NCBI RefSeq assembly: GCF_014203955.1
Contig: NZ_JACHKA010000001.1
Coordinates: 2,139,001 to 2,203,000, forward strand
Reading direction: 5' to 3'
DNA length: 64,000 bases
Source of the DNA: Sphingobium lignivorans
GTDB taxonomy: Bacteria; Pseudomonadota; Alphaproteobacteria; Sphingomonadales; Sphingomonadaceae
The translations under genes were made by a program, and so were the position numbers. Below the pieces are notes generated by a model, which did not search any database, was not told the DNA's origin, and worked only from the letters and a program-made list of their open reading frames with translations. This document shows positions 1 through 10,201 of this stretch, piece by piece (within the stretch, counting starts at the first letter, position 1; every line of letters starts with the position of its first letter).

Positions 1-46
1 ACAGGGCCCCGACGAACTGCCCGGCATTCCGGCCCCGCCAGACTGA
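1..46 (+). CDS. 3' end of an unidentified gene entering from the left
   Basis: From base 2 an open plus-strand frame reads QGPDELPGIPAPPD and ends at a TGA (44-46), seven bases before the gatB stop codon on the other strand. The Pro-rich, acidic tail is plausible for a protein C-terminus, and convergent ends this close are common in this window. With only 14 residues visible there is no basis for naming a function, and chance read-through cannot be excluded. Confidence 0.3.
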   Translation, partial: QGPDELPGIPAPPD

Positions 47-52
47 GGAGCG

Positions 53-1552
53 TCAGCCCAGCGCTTTCCTCAGCAGCTCGTTCACCACCTGGGGATTGGC
101 CTTGCCTTGCATGGCCTTCATCGTCTGCCCGACGAAAAAGCCGAAGAGCGCTTCCTTGCCGCCCTTGTACTGCTCGACTTTGTCGGCATTCTCGGCAAGG
201 ATTTTCGCCACTACCGCTTCGATCGCACCGGTATCGCTCGTCTGCTTGAGGCCTTTATCCTCGACGATTCTTGCGGGCGCATCACCGGTTTCAAGCATGA
301 TCTCGAAGACCTGCTTGGCGATACTGCCCGAAATCGTTCCATCCGCGACGAGAGCCAGCAGCTCGGCGCCCCGTTCCGGGTTCACCGGGCTTTCCTCAAG
401 CGTCTTGCCGAGCCGGTTGAGGGCGCCATAGAGTTCGGAGAGCAGCCAGTTCGCGCTCGCGCGCGCCACCTCGCCCTCACTTTTCTTCTGGATGCGCGCG
501 CTCTCGGCCAGCAGCGCCTCGAACCAGCGGGCCGTTTCCGCCTCCGCCGTCAGCACCTGCGCGTTATAATCCGATAGCCCCAGGCCTTCGACATAACGCT
601 TGCGCTTGGCGTCCGGCAGCTCGGGCAGCGAGTGACGGCAATCCTCCACAAACGCTTCGTCCAGTTCCAGCGGCAGCAGGTCCGGATCCGGGAAATAGCG
701 ATAATCGTGGGCATCTTCCTTCGAGCGCATGGACCGCGTCGTGCCGCTGTCCGGATTGAACAGCCGCGTCTCCTGCACGATTCGTCCGCCGCCCTCCAGC
801 ACATCGACCTGGCGCTGCGCCTCATATTCGATCGCCTGCATGACGAAACGCACCGAATTGACGTTCTTGGTCTCCGTACGCGTGCCGAATTCATCGCCAG
901 GCTTGCGCACGGAGACGTTCACGTCGGCCCGCATTGAGCCTTCCTCCATGTTGCCGTCGCACGAGCCGACATAGCGCAGGATAGCGCGCAATTTGCGCAG
1001 ATAAGCGCCGGCCTCGGCGGGCGAGCGCATGTCCGGCCGCGAAACGATTTCCATCAGTGCGACGCCCGAGCGATTGAGATCGACATAGGAGCGCGTCGGG
1101 TGCTGGTCGTGCATCAGCTTGCCCGCGTCCTGCTCGACATGGATGCGCTCGATGCCGATATCCTTGTCGGCCGGGATACCGGCTTTCTCGTCCGCCTCGA
1201 TGGTCAGCTTCCCCTCGCCCACCAGCGGGTGATAGAGCTGGCTGATCTGGTAGCCCTGCGGGAGGTCCGCGTAGAAATAGTTCTTCCGGTCGAAGCGGGA
1301 CCAGCGGTTGATCTGCGCATCAAGCGCCAGGCCCGTGCGCACCGCCTGCCGGATGCACTCGCGGTTCGGCACGGGAAGCATGCCGGGCATCGCGGCGTCC
1401 ACGAGGCTGACCTGCGTGTTCGGCTCCGCACCGAAAGCCGTCGCCGCGCCCGAAAAGAGCTTCGCCTGACTGACCACCTGGGCATGAACTTCAAGGCCGA
1501 TGACGACCTCCCATTCCCCGGTAGCGCCCTGAATGCGATAGTCCTTGCTCAC
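53..1552 (-). CDS. gatB: Aspartyl/glutamyl-tRNA(Asn/Gln) amidotransferase subunit B
   Basis: GatB is the tRNA-binding and kinase subunit of the GatCAB complex, which converts Glu-tRNA(Gln) and Asp-tRNA(Asn) to the amide forms in the cytoplasm. The N-terminal signature [14 protein letters not shown] is followed by the family's [28 protein letters not shown] and, at the C-terminus, the YqeY-like tail ending [18 protein letters not shown] start at the GTG at 1550-1552 (VSKDYRIQG...); an in-frame ATG 60 bases upstream would add an Arg-rich stretch unlike GatB N-termini. Length is about 499 aa, normal for the family. It is separated from gatC-gatA by an oppositely oriented gene, so it is not in one operon with them here. 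Confidence 0.95.
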   Translation of the reverse strand: MSKDYRIQGATGEWEVVIGLEVHAQVVSQAKLFSGAATAFGAEPNTQVSLVDAAMPGMLPVPNRECIRQAVRTGLALDAQINRWSRFDRKNYFYADLPQGYQISQLYHPLVGEGKLTIEADEKAGIPADKDIGIERIHVEQDAGKLMHDQHPTRSYVDLNRSGVALMEIVSRPDMRSPAEAGAYLRKLRAILRYVGSCDGNMEEGSMRADVNVSVRKPGDEFGTRTETKNVNSVRFVMQAIEYEAQRQVDVLEGGGRIVQETRLFNPDSGTTRSMRSKEDAHDYRYFPDPDLLPLELDEAFVEDCRHSLPELPDAKRKRYVEGLGLSDYNAQVLTAEAETARWFEALLAESARIQKKSEGEVARASANWLLSELYGALNRLGKTLEESPVNPERGAELLALVADGTISGSIAKQVFEIMLETGDAPARIVEDKGLKQTSDTGAIEAVVAKILAENADKVEQYKGGKEALFGFFVGQTMKAMQGKANPQVVNELLRKALG

Positions 1553-1676
1553 GTCCGTTTCATCCCTCGATCTTGCGCGGCCCCGAATGGCCTCTCTCCC
1601 ACGCAATTGCAATCGTCCTCTCCGGTGTTAGAGGATGCCCGGAGGTGACGCAGCCCCCGGGGGGAAATCAGGCCGC

Positions 1677-4211
1677 ATGCATTTCTGGGACCAGCTCGAC
1701 CTGTTCGGCGATCGCACGGCGTTAATCGATTCTAATGGGCGGGAATGGTCTTATCGGGAGATCATTGAAGCCGCCGATTCGATGATGGAGGGGTGGACGG
1801 GCCGACATCTCCTGCTGCTGGAGATGGCTAATCGAAGTGATGCCATCATCGCCTATATTGCTGCCCTGCGCGCAGGATGGCCGGTCCTCATCGTCAGTGA
1901 AGGCGATGAAGCCGCAGCCACCCGGATCGTGGAGGTCTTCCGGCCCGCCATGCGCTGGCGCGCGAAGGACGGATTTGTGGCCACCGAAGTGAACGGGCCG
2001 ACTACCGACCTGCATCCCGATCTCGCCGTGCTTCTTTCCACGTCCGGCACGACCGGCAGCACCAAGCTTGTCCGCCTTTCGGCCCGCGCAGTCGATGCCA
2101 ATGCCCGTTCGATCGGAGATTATCTGGGACTGAGCCCGGACGAGCGAGCCATAACCACATTGCCTCCCAGCTATTCCTACGGGCTTTCCGTACTCAATTC
2201 GCACTTGGCTGCGGGCGCGACGCTCGTTCTTAACGATGCCTCTGTGATCGAGGCGTCCTTCCGCGATCTTGTCGACCGGCATAGTGCCACCAGTTTCGCC
2301 GGAGTACCCTATACGTACGAATTACTGGAGCGCTCGGGCTTCCTGAACGCGCTGCCTGCTTCCATCCGCACGATGACCCAGGCCGGTGGGCGCATGCCGA
2401 CAGATCGGGTGGAGCGCGTCGCTGCCCTAGCGCGTGCTCACGGGGCCCGCCTATTGGTGATGTATGGCCAGACCGAAGCTACCGCGCGCATGGCATGGCT
2501 GCCTCCCGAACGCTTGCCGGAACTTGCCGGATGCATCGGGCAAGCAATTCCCGGAGGTCGTTTCGACCTCGTCGATCCCGATACCGGCACACCAACCGGA
2601 GGCGCGGGGGAGCTGGTCTATTCTGGCCCCAACGTCATGATGGGCTATGGCGAGGAAGCTGGGGATCTGGCGCGCGGACAGGAACTGGAAAGCCTGCGCA
2701 CTGGCGATCTCGCCGAGGAGGTGGAGCCGGGCATCTTCCGCATCACAGGACGCAAGAACCGCTTCATCAAGATGTTCGGCCTGCGGCTCTCGCTCGACGA
2801 AATCGAGCGTGAGGCGGCCAGATTCGGCTATCCCATCGCCGCCACTGGCACGGATGAGCTTCTTGTCCTCGCCAGCGAACACCCCATGCCCGACAACCGC
2901 CTCATCAGCAGGATCGCGGAGCGCTATCGCCTGCCCGAAGCCCAGATCGTTCACTGCCCATATGAACGGTTGCCGCGTCTCGCTTCGGGCAAGGTGGATT
3001 ATCGCACATTAACGCAAGCGGCTAAGCGTTCTGCATCTGCTTCGGAAGCCGGGGCGCAGAGCGACCCGCTAGATGCAGTCCGCGCTGTCTTCCGCCGCTC
3101 CTTCCCCACCCGGACGATCGCCGACGACGACAGCTTCCTGAGTCTCGAGGGGGACTCGCTCACCTATATCAATTTCGTGCTGGGCCTCGAAGCGTTGCTC
3201 GGGCCGCTTCCCCAAGACTGGCAGATGCTCACCGTCGCGCAACTCGCGACACTTGCGCAGCCCGGCCTGCAGCCGGAGACGATCGTTACCGTCGAGCCGA
3301 ATGTCTTCGTGCGCGCCGCGGCGCCCATCATGGTGGTGTGCTCGCATGCCGGGATCGATGCGCTGAGTGGCGGCGCGGCGCTGCTGATGATTGCGGCGGG
3401 GCAGAGTTTCGGCAAGTTCGGCTATGGTGATCTTGCTGCTGGCCGGCCCGGCAAGGTCCTGCGCAGCTTTCTGCTGAGCGTACTCATCCCCTATTGGCTA
3501 ATTCTCATCGGCTATCAGGCCACGCGGGGCGGTTTAAACCTGCCGGACATCCTCCTCTTCAACAACTTCGTTCCGCAACGCGGTCCGAAACCATTCGAGA
3601 CATGGTTCGTCCAGGCCCTTTTCCAGGCGATATTGCTCGTGATCGCCCTTTCGCTCATTCCTTCTGTCCGCAACCTGCTCCGGCAGCGCCCCTCATCCGC
3701 AACGCTGGCCTTACTGGTCTTTGCCGCCATGATCGGCCTGGTCCATCGCTTCTTCCTGATGGATGTGCTGTCCAACCATGGCGAAGAAATGACCTATGTC
3801 TTCTGGCTATTCGCGCTCGGCCTTGCCGCGCAATTCATAGAAACTCCGCGCGCGCGACTGACCGCTCTTGCGCTGGCCTGCATCATGGCGGTGGCTATCT
3901 ATGGCGATGATCGCTCGCGCATGGTGAGTGTGGGACTTGGCGCAATCTTCCTGCTTTGGAACCGCCGCATTCCAGTACCGCGTCTGCTGCTGCCGGTACT
4001 GACGCTCATCGGTTCGGCAAGCCTGTTCATTTACATGATGCATGGACGAGCGCCGGTAAACAGCATGACCGCCGACTGGCCGATCGATATCATCCGAATA
4101 GGCAGCGGTGTCCTGCTCGGCGTCGCGGCCTATCTAGCCTACGACTGGGTCGCGTTGCGCGTGCGCCGCATTCTAAGCGAAAGGCGCGGCCCTCGGATGC
4201 GTCCTTCCTAA
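1677..4211 (+). CDS. Fusion protein: acyl-adenylating domain, carrier domain and membrane acyltransferase-like domain
   Basis: The protein has three parts. Residues about 1-470 form an AMP-binding (acyl-CoA synthetase/NRPS adenylation) domain, with the A3 loop LLSTSGTTGSTKL near 118-130, YGQTEA, and a C-terminal subdomain ending at LASGKVDYRTL with its Lys. Residues about 460-530 form an acyl/peptidyl carrier domain with EGDSL, whose Ser494 would take a phosphopantetheine arm. From about 530 to 835 there are roughly eight to ten hydrophobic helices resembling acyltransferase-3 proteins. The start at 1677 follows GGGGGGA; an in-frame ATG at 1635 would add 14 residues. A sensible reading is activation of an acid, loading on the carrier and transfer to an acceptor at the membrane. 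The substrate is unknown. Base composition looks less GC-rich than in the flanking gat genes. Confidence 0.85.
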   Translation: MHFWDQLDLFGDRTALIDSNGREWSYREIIEAADSMMEGWTGRHLLLLEMANRSDAIIAYIAALRAGWPVLIVSEGDEAAATRIVEVFRPAMRWRAKDGFVATEVNGPTTDLHPDLAVLLSTSGTTGSTKLVRLSARAVDANARSIGDYLGLSPDERAITTLPPSYSYGLSVLNSHLAAGATLVLNDASVIEASFRDLVDRHSATSFAGVPYTYELLERSGFLNALPASIRTMTQAGGRMPTDRVERVAALARAHGARLLVMYGQTEATARMAWLPPERLPELAGCIGQAIPGGRFDLVDPDTGTPTGGAGELVYSGPNVMMGYGEEAGDLARGQELESLRTGDLAEEVEPGIFRITGRKNRFIKMFGLRLSLDEIEREAARFGYPIAATGTDELLVLASEHPMPDNRLISRIAERYRLPEAQIVHCPYERLPRLASGKVDYRTLTQAAKRSASASEAGAQSDPLDAVRAVFRRSFPTRTIADDDSFLSLEGDSLTYINFVLGLEALLGPLPQDWQMLTVAQLATLAQPGLQPETIVTVEPNVFVRAAAPIMVVCSHAGIDALSGGAALLMIAAGQSFGKFGYGDLAAGRPGKVLRSFLLSVLIPYWLILIGYQATRGGLNLPDILLFNNFVPQRGPKPFETWFVQALFQAILLVIALSLIPSVRNLLRQRPSSATLALLVFAAMIGLVHRFFLMDVLSNHGEEMTYVFWLFALGLAAQFIETPRARLTALALACIMAVAIYGDDRSRMVSVGLGAIFLLWNRRIPVPRLLLPVLTLIGSASLFIYMMHGRAPVNSMTADWPIDIIRIGSGVLLGVAAYLAYDWVALRVRRILSERRGPRMRPS

Positions 4212-4231
4212 ACGTCCTCTTTAGCCGGTTA

Positions 4232-5713
4232 TCACCACCACTTGTCCGGCCGCGCGACGAAGCCGGCGCGCTCTTCCAGCGCGAGCCCCGCGTTCAGGAC
4301 CGCCTGCTCGTCGAAAGCCGGGCCGATGATCTGGAGGCCAAGCGGCAACCCATCCTTGCTGAGGCCGCCGGGCACGGACATGCCGGGCAGCCCTGCCAGC
4401 GATGCCGGCACCGCGAACACGTCGTTGAGGTACATCGACAGCGGATCGGCCGTCTTGTCGCCCAGCGCGAAAGCGGCGCTCGGTGCGGTCGGGGCGAGGA
4501 TGACATCGCAGCGCTCGAACGCCTGCGCGAAATCGCGTGCGATCAGCGCCCGCACCTTCTGGGCCTGCGTATAATAAGCATCGTAGAAGCCTGCCGAGAG
4601 CACATAGGTGCCGATGATGATGCGGCGCTTCACTTCCGGGCCGAAGCCGGCGGCGCGGGTCGCGGCGTACATCTCCTGCAGGTTCGCGCCATCGGGCAGT
4701 TCGCGCAGACCGTAGCGCACGCCATCGTAGCGCGCGAGGTTGGAGGAGGCTTCCGCCGGCGCAATGATGTAGTAGGCCGGCAAGGCATATTTGCTGTGCG
4801 GAAGGGAGACCTCGACGATCTCCGCGCCAGCGTCCTTGAGCCAGGCGATGCCATCGTCCCACACCCGCGCGACATCGGCATCAAGGCCTTCGACCCGATA
4901 CTCCTTCGGGATACCGACCCTCTTGCCGTTCAGATCGCCGGACAATCCCGCTTCCCACTGGGGCACAGGCAAATCGAGCGATGTCGCGTCGCGCGCATCG
5001 AAGCCGGCCATGTTCTCCAGCATGATAGCGCAATCGCGGACCGTGCGGGCCATCGGACCGGCCTGATCGAGCGAGCTGGCAAAGGCGATGATGCCCCAGC
5101 GCGAGCAGCGACCATAAGTGGGCTTGATGCCGGAAATGCCGGTGAAGGCCGCAGGCTGACGGATCGATCCGCCGGTGTCCGTGCCGGTCGCCGCCGGGCA
5201 AAGCCGCGCGGAAACCGCAGCCGAGCTGCCACCCGAGGAGCCGCCGGGAGCCAGCGGCGCATTGTCGCCGCCGCCCCGCCGCCAGGGTGAGATCACATTG
5301 CCGAAATAGCTCGTCTCGTTGGACGAGCCCATGGCGAACTGATCGAGATTGAGCTTGCCGAGCATGCCCGCGCCCGCATCCCACAGCTTCTGCGAGACCG
5401 CCGATTCATAAGTCGGCTGGAAGCCTTCCAGCATATGACTGGCAGCCGTGGTCTGCACACCCTGCGTACAGAACAGGTCCTTCATGCCGATGGGAACGCC
5501 CGAGAGCGGCTTCAGCGTGCCTGCCGCGCGATCGCTGTCCGCCTTATCGGCAGCGGCGAGCACATGATCCGGTGTCTCGACGATGAAGGCGTTCAGGGCC
5601 TTGGCAGCAGCGACATTCGCATTGAACGCCTCGGCAACCTCGCGCGCGGAGAAAGTGCCGGCACGGAAGCCGTCACGGATTTCCGCGACGGTGAGATCGG
5701 TAAGGTCCGCCAT
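4232..5713 (-). CDS. gatA: Aspartyl/glutamyl-tRNA(Asn/Gln) amidotransferase subunit A
   Basis: GatA is the glutaminase/amidase subunit that frees ammonia from glutamine for the transamidation carried out by GatCAB. The 493 residues show the amidase signature: Lys78 in [10 protein letters not shown], the cis-Ser motif PGGSSGGSS at about 157-163, and the nucleophile Ser183 in [12 protein letters not shown]. This is the normal Ser-cisSer-Lys triad and normal family length. Its ATG overlaps the gatC stop by one base (TAATG), so the two are translationally coupled. The 3' end lies 20 bases from the end of the convergent fusion gene. Confidence 0.97.
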   Translation of the reverse strand: MADLTDLTVAEIRDGFRAGTFSAREVAEAFNANVAAAKALNAFIVETPDHVLAAADKADSDRAAGTLKPLSGVPIGMKDLFCTQGVQTTAASHMLEGFQPTYESAVSQKLWDAGAGMLGKLNLDQFAMGSSNETSYFGNVISPWRRGGGDNAPLAPGGSSGGSSAAVSARLCPAATGTDTGGSIRQPAAFTGISGIKPTYGRCSRWGIIAFASSLDQAGPMARTVRDCAIMLENMAGFDARDATSLDLPVPQWEAGLSGDLNGKRVGIPKEYRVEGLDADVARVWDDGIAWLKDAGAEIVEVSLPHSKYALPAYYIIAPAEASSNLARYDGVRYGLRELPDGANLQEMYAATRAAGFGPEVKRRIIIGTYVLSAGFYDAYYTQAQKVRALIARDFAQAFERCDVILAPTAPSAAFALGDKTADPLSMYLNDVFAVPASLAGLPGMSVPGGLSKDGLPLGLQIIGPAFDEQAVLNAGLALEERAGFVARPDKWW

Positions 5714-6000
5714 TATTCGATCACCTTGGGTACGGCGAAGAAGCCGTGCTCGGCCTGCGGCGCGTTGGCCAGCACCTTGTCGCGCACATTGCCATCGCTC
5801 ACGACATCGTCGCGCAGGCGCAGCGTGTTGGGAATGACGGCCGTCATCGGCTCGACGCCCGTCACGTCCACTTCCCCCAGCTGCTCCACCCAGTGGAGGA
5901 TGCCATTGAGTTCGGGCACCAGCGCCTCGGCTTCGTCCTCGCTCACGGCGAGCCGCGCCAGGCTGGCGATCTTCTTCACGGTTGTCAGGTCAACGCTCAT
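5713..6000 (-). CDS. gatC: Aspartyl/glutamyl-tRNA(Asn/Gln) amidotransferase subunit C
   Basis: GatC is the small subunit that stabilises GatA and bridges it to GatB. The 95-residue protein begins with the typical [23 protein letters not shown] helix and contains the conserved VTGVEPMT and LRDDVV stretches, with the C-terminal FFAVPKVIE tail. It is the first gene of a gatC-gatA pair. Confidence 0.96.
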   Translation of the reverse strand: MSVDLTTVKKIASLARLAVSEDEAEALVPELNGILHWVEQLGEVDVTGVEPMTAVIPNTLRLRDDVVSDGNVRDKVLANAPQAEHGFFAVPKVIE

Positions 6001-6031
6001 GCCGGCGCGCTAGCACTGCGCCCGGCGGTCA

Positions 6032-7855
6032 TCAAGGCGCATCAGGCTTGCCGGGCACATTGCCCGCCATCGGCAGCGTTTCGCCCACCGCCTCGCCGCC
6101 GATGAAGAGCTGCCGTCGCACGACGGGACGAATGACGACATCGCCGGTGCGGATGCGCGCCGCCATGGCCTGCGCGACATCGCCTTCGGCCAGATACTGG
6201 CTCGCATCCGACCAGACACCGTTCACGGTCCAGATGAGGCGTACCGATGGCGTGCATCCCGCGCACGACCGGGCGGGATAAGCGACCACAACCGCGAAGT
6301 CCTCGCCCGGCACATGATGCAGCAGGCAGTCGCCGACGTCGCCACAAGCATCGAACCGCACCAGCCTTGCGCGCAGCCGTTCGTCGAGTGGCACCGGAGC
6401 GGGGAGAATGGTCAGCCGCTCGTCAAGGGCATGGCCTGCCCGCACCGCACGTTCGGCGGGCCCGTCTTGCCATGGGTCGGTCAGCTTGCGTGTTTCGCCG
6501 GCGAGGTTGCGGACGGTCTCGTCGGAGGATCCCGTAGCCAGCTTTTCGATAGCGGCCCGTCCCGGCTGCCCGAACCGGAACCAGAGCGCCCGGTAATCGA
6601 AATCCGCGGGAGAGACGCGCCCGTTCGCGAGGCGGGCAAGCTGGTGACTGGTCGCGATCCGGTCGAAACTCAGCAAGGGCGTGGAGAGCAGTAGGCCGAG
6701 TCCGGCGAGCAGGAAAACGAGATGCAGGTTGGTGCGCCGCAGCCGCCCGAACCATCCGCGCGCACCCAGGATCGCGACAGCATAGGCAATGGCAGCCACG
6801 CTCGCCACGATAATGAAGGTGAGCGCCCACAGCCGATCGGGGCTGAGGCCGTGCTGGTGAATGCGCAGGCCCGAAGAGAAGGCCGCGATGCCGACCATCG
6901 GCAGAAGGAAAAGCCCGAGTGCAGCGGCGCTGGCACTGAGCACGACGGACCGCGATTCGTCCTCGGGCGCATCGCCGACCACAGCATTCACAAGGAACAG
7001 GGCCAGCATCGCTCCCGTCAGCATGATCGGAGTCGTGCCGCCCGTCTCCCAGAGTGGCGCGAGGCCAGTGAACGGCAGCGCGCCGAGGAACAGGAAGATG
7101 CCCACCGCCAGTACGGGCGCAAGCACCCGCAGGACCAGCATCGTGACCCGCCGCAGCGCGGCGATGATCGGCCCGCGATCGCGCAACAGGCCCAGCGCCG
7201 CCCCGAACCCTGCGCCGACCAGCGCGGCAGTGAAAGCCGATTCGCGTAGCAGGTCACGCAGGAAACCAAGCCTCACCAGCCAGAACATCTCCGCCAGCAG
7301 ATGGGCGATGCCGAGCACCAGTGCCGCGAACAGCGCGCCGGCCCCCAGAAGCAGTGCGTTGGACCACAGATGGCCGTGCACTGCCGGATAGCGGAGCACG
7401 CCCAGCCGCTCGCGCAGCCCCGCGAACGAGCGGGACGGGACAGTCGCTCCTTCCCCGTCCTGCATCGCCTGGAACAGAACGAGCGTTAAGGCCGATGCCA
7501 GCAGTCCGCACGTAAGATACCAGTCGGGGCCGAGGCGCGCCTCACCGGGCATGCCGCTCCACAGGAATGTTCCGGCGGCGATCACACCCGCAACCAGAGC
7601 GGCGGAAACGGCGAAGGCAAGCCGCCCTCGCTCCCAGATCAGCCCGAAGGCCACACCGCCCACGCCCAGCAGGAAGCCGAGCCCGGGCGCCAGCCGGTCC
7701 CGCCAGGCCGGATCACTGCCCAGGCGCGTGTCGATCTGCTGGATCGCAAGGGCCAGGAGCGCGCCGAGCGCCGCCAGCACCCAGGTTCGCAAGGGCCATC
7801 CCTTGTCCGGGGTCGATGCATCCTCAGCCATCTGCGCCCCTCTCCTTCCGCTCAT
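6032..7855 (-). CDS. DUF4153-type polytopic membrane protein
   Basis: The protein has about a dozen hydrophobic segments in its first 400 residues, then a soluble C-terminal part of roughly 180 residues beginning near the SFDRIATSHQLARLANGRVSP stretch. That layout (membrane domain plus a tail that mentions a DYRALWFRFG-like motif) matches the DUF4153 family, common in alphaproteobacteria and of unknown function. The ORF opens at 7855, but the methionine at 7831 (MAEDASTPDKGW) is an equally good start. It lies 31 bases downstream of gatC's start on the same strand and may be read through into gatC-gatA. Confidence 0.7.
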   Translation of the reverse strand: MSGRRGAQMAEDASTPDKGWPLRTWVLAALGALLALAIQQIDTRLGSDPAWRDRLAPGLGFLLGVGGVAFGLIWERGRLAFAVSAALVAGVIAAGTFLWSGMPGEARLGPDWYLTCGLLASALTLVLFQAMQDGEGATVPSRSFAGLRERLGVLRYPAVHGHLWSNALLLGAGALFAALVLGIAHLLAEMFWLVRLGFLRDLLRESAFTAALVGAGFGAALGLLRDRGPIIAALRRVTMLVLRVLAPVLAVGIFLFLGALPFTGLAPLWETGGTTPIMLTGAMLALFLVNAVVGDAPEDESRSVVLSASAAALGLFLLPMVGIAAFSSGLRIHQHGLSPDRLWALTFIIVASVAAIAYAVAILGARGWFGRLRRTNLHLVFLLAGLGLLLSTPLLSFDRIATSHQLARLANGRVSPADFDYRALWFRFGQPGRAAIEKLATGSSDETVRNLAGETRKLTDPWQDGPAERAVRAGHALDERLTILPAPVPLDERLRARLVRFDACGDVGDCLLHHVPGEDFAVVVAYPARSCAGCTPSVRLIWTVNGVWSDASQYLAEGDVAQAMAARIRTGDVVIRPVVRRQLFIGGEAVGETLPMAGNVPGKPDAP

Positions 7856-7985
7856 GCCATCTGCACGGCGCGTCCGCGCGAGAGAGGCCTAACAGGTTCG
7901 CGCAGCAACACAATCGGCGCTCGCTTGCCTCATAGCGCGGGTGCAGGCATGACCAGCACATTCCCAATGACGGAGTCGTGCCCGC

Positions 7986-9110
7986 TTGGCCCGCAAGTTC
8001 CTGTATGTCGTCGCGTTCCTCACCGCCCTGGCGATCGCCGCGATGATAGCCTTCTCCTTCTTCGGCCCGAAGCTGATGCAGAGCGCCATGGTGCCGCGCG
8101 GCGGCTTCGTCGAGCCCGCACCTCTCCCGCCAGGCTTCTATGACCGGGCGGAAGGCTGGATCAGCCGTCCGGGCAACCGGCGCGACGATCCGGCCCGCTG
8201 GCAGCCCGCGACGCTCAAGACGCCCCCTGCCGCGCCCGATGTCGTGAAAGCAGCGGTCTTCTTCGTTCACCCGACGAGTTCGTTCGAGACGACGCGCTGG
8301 AACACGCCGGTCAACGATCCTGTCTCCTCGGCACAGGCGGAGCGCTTCGTGCGCCTGCAGGCCAGCGCCTTCGCGCCCTCGGGCGAGGTCTGGGTGCCAC
8401 GCTACCGACAGGCCGTGTTCGGTGCCTTCCTCACGGAGAAGGCCGATGCGACCCTCGCCATGGAGCGCGCTTATGTGGACGTCCGGGCGGCCTTCGCGGC
8501 TTTCCTGGCTGACAATCCGGATGGGCCGGTCATTCTCGCCGGCCACAGCCAGGGCAGCCGCTACCTGCTGCGGTTGCTGAACGATCATCGCGGGGACGCA
8601 GCACTGCGCGCGCGGCTCGTGGCGGCCTATGTGGTCGGCTGGCCGGTCTCCGTTGAGCATGACTTGCCCGCGCTGGGACTTCCCGGCTGCGATGGGCCTG
8701 AACGAACCGGCTGCATGCTGAGCTGGCAGAGCTTCGCCCAGCCGGCGGACCTTTCGGGAGTCGAGGCCGTGTTCGATCGGGAGCGCGGATTCGACGGCGT
8801 CTCGCGCAAGGGCTCGGCCATGTTGTGCACCAACCCGCTGAACGGCGGCGCCGCTCCGGATGCACCGGCCGACGCCAATCTCGGATCCCTCATGGGCGAC
8901 GGCAATGCCGCCACCACCCAGCTGATGCCGCCGGGCAGCGTGGGCGCGCGGTGCGAGGGGCGCGGCTTCCTGATCCTCGACAGCGCGCCGAAGATGGGCA
9001 GCTTCGTGCTGCCGGGCAACAATTACCACGTCTATGATTATCAGCTCTTCTGGGCGAATGTCCGCGCGGATGCGATGCGGCGACTGGCGGCATGGCAAGC
9101 GACGCGCTGA
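7986..9110 (+). CDS. DUF3089 alpha/beta-hydrolase-like protein
   Basis: A hydrophobic N-terminal segment (about residues 6-27, [20 protein letters not shown]) anchors or exports the protein. The core has [17 protein letters not shown] and the nucleophile elbow GHSQGSRY with Ser188, typical of the DUF3089 family of lipase-like hydrolases. The substrate is unknown. The only reasonable start is a TTG at 7986, with GGAG about ten bases upstream; there is no in-frame ATG before the membrane segment. The 3' end overlaps ruvX by 19 bases, which suggests coupled translation. Confidence 0.75.
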   Translation: MARKFLYVVAFLTALAIAAMIAFSFFGPKLMQSAMVPRGGFVEPAPLPPGFYDRAEGWISRPGNRRDDPARWQPATLKTPPAAPDVVKAAVFFVHPTSSFETTRWNTPVNDPVSSAQAERFVRLQASAFAPSGEVWVPRYRQAVFGAFLTEKADATLAMERAYVDVRAAFAAFLADNPDGPVILAGHSQGSRYLLRLLNDHRGDAALRARLVAAYVVGWPVSVEHDLPALGLPGCDGPERTGCMLSWQSFAQPADLSGVEAVFDRERGFDGVSRKGSAMLCTNPLNGGAAPDAPADANLGSLMGDGNAATTQLMPPGSVGARCEGRGFLILDSAPKMGSFVLPGNNYHVYDYQLFWANVRADAMRRLAAWQATR

Positions 9111-9568
9111 TCACGACAGACAAGGCGGCTTTCCTTGCCGCGCTGCCGGATGGCGGGCGCTTGCTGGGGCTTGATCTGGGTACCCAGACCATCGGCCTCG
9201 CCCTGTGCGATGCGGGCTGGAGCATTGCCAGCCCGGCGCACACCCACAAGCGCGGCAAGTTCACGGCGGACAAGGCCGTGCTGGCCGCATTCGTGGCGCA
9301 GCAGTCGGTCAAGGGGCTCGTCATTGGGCTGCCCCTCAACATGGACGGCAGCGAAAGCCCCCGCAGCCAGGCAGCGCGTGCCTTCGCCCGCAACATCGCG
9401 GTTCTGGGCCTGCCCGTCCTCTTGTGGGACGAGCGCTGGTCCACCGTCGCAGCCGAGCGCGCCATGATCGCGCAGGACATGAGCCGTGCACGCCGCGCGG
9501 AGAAGATCGACGCCCATGCCGCCGCGCTGATCCTGCAGGGCGCCATCGACGGGTTAAGCTACGCTTAG
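9092..9568 (+). CDS. ruvX: Putative pre-16S rRNA nuclease / Holliday junction resolvase-like protein
   Basis: The 158-residue protein belongs to the YqgF/RuvX family, RNase H-fold nucleases involved in 16S rRNA 5'-end maturation. Expected acidic residues are present in [16 protein letters not shown], in [12 protein letters not shown] and in [12 protein letters not shown], and the glycine-rich [14 protein letters not shown] loop is typical. Length is as usual. The start ATG lies inside the end of the DUF3089 gene. Confidence 0.92.
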   Translation: MASDALITTDKAAFLAALPDGGRLLGLDLGTQTIGLALCDAGWSIASPAHTHKRGKFTADKAVLAAFVAQQSVKGLVIGLPLNMDGSESPRSQAARAFARNIAVLGLPVLLWDERWSTVAAERAMIAQDMSRARRAEKIDAHAAALILQGAIDGLSYA

Positions 9569-9612
9569 GCTGTACCTGCTATCGCCCGCGGGCAAGCGGG
9601 AGTGCACACGGA

Positions 9613-10194
9613 ATGGCAGTCAATCATTTCGAGGAACTGGTGCGCGCCGCTCTCAATGCGCAGGGCTATCTCACATTCGAGAACGCGGCTTATCGTCTGC
9701 ATGGCAATGCCAAAAGCCTTGCCGGGCAGGATAATCCCCAGCTTACGGCGAGCGATATCGACCTGATCGGGTTCGCACCAAGAAAGAAGGGGCCGCAGCG
9801 CGTCCTGGCTATAAACTGCAAAGGCAGCAGGGAAGGCCTGCGATTGCCGGCCGATGCCGAACGGATCAGTGGTAGGACGAGAGCGCCAGTCGCCGGCTGC
9901 GTCCCCGAGACAGGTTTTCGGGAGCTGTGCCAGCCCGACTGGGCGATCGCATTCAAGGACTGTATCTACCGCTGGACAGGCGAGAGAAGCTTCATGCACG
10001 TGATGGCCGTCCGCAGTTACACGGGTGAGAAGCGACTGTGGAGCTGCCACCCGCCTTTTCAGCAGATGCTCACCGAGCATCTGGACATCTGGGACCTTGA
10101 CCATATCGTCCGGAAAATTCACGAGGGCCGCGAACGGCTCCACGTCAGCAACAGCGTGCTCAAGCTGGTTGACCTCCTCTATCGCCCGGCTTGA
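9613..10194 (+). CDS. Small nuclease-like protein (PD-(D/E)XK-type core, variant motif)
   Basis: The 193-residue protein starts at the ATG at 9613 (MAVNHFEELVRAAL); the open frame extends far upstream, but that part is an out-of-frame reading of ruvX. An N-terminal helix with a Glu (FEELVRAALNAQGY) is followed by TASDIDLIGF, with Asp48 and Asp50, and a strand VLAINCKG with Lys70. The order helix-Glu, Asp, hydrophobic strand ending x-x-Lys matches restriction-endonuclease-like cores of the Mrr type, but Asn68 stands where Glu or Gln is usual. No methylase or specificity gene is nearby. Function is unknown; nuclease activity is an inference. Confidence 0.6.
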   Translation: MAVNHFEELVRAALNAQGYLTFENAAYRLHGNAKSLAGQDNPQLTASDIDLIGFAPRKKGPQRVLAINCKGSREGLRLPADAERISGRTRAPVAGCVPETGFRELCQPDWAIAFKDCIYRWTGERSFMHVMAVRSYTGEKRLWSCHPPFQQMLTEHLDIWDLDHIVRKIHEGRERLHVSNSVLKLVDLLYRPA

Positions 10195-10201
10195 ATTTCC
10201 C

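Noticed and set aside
3956..5290. 444-codon plus-strand frame over gatA
   Set aside because: It is a shadow of gatA, whose amidase signature and length are intact on the other strand.
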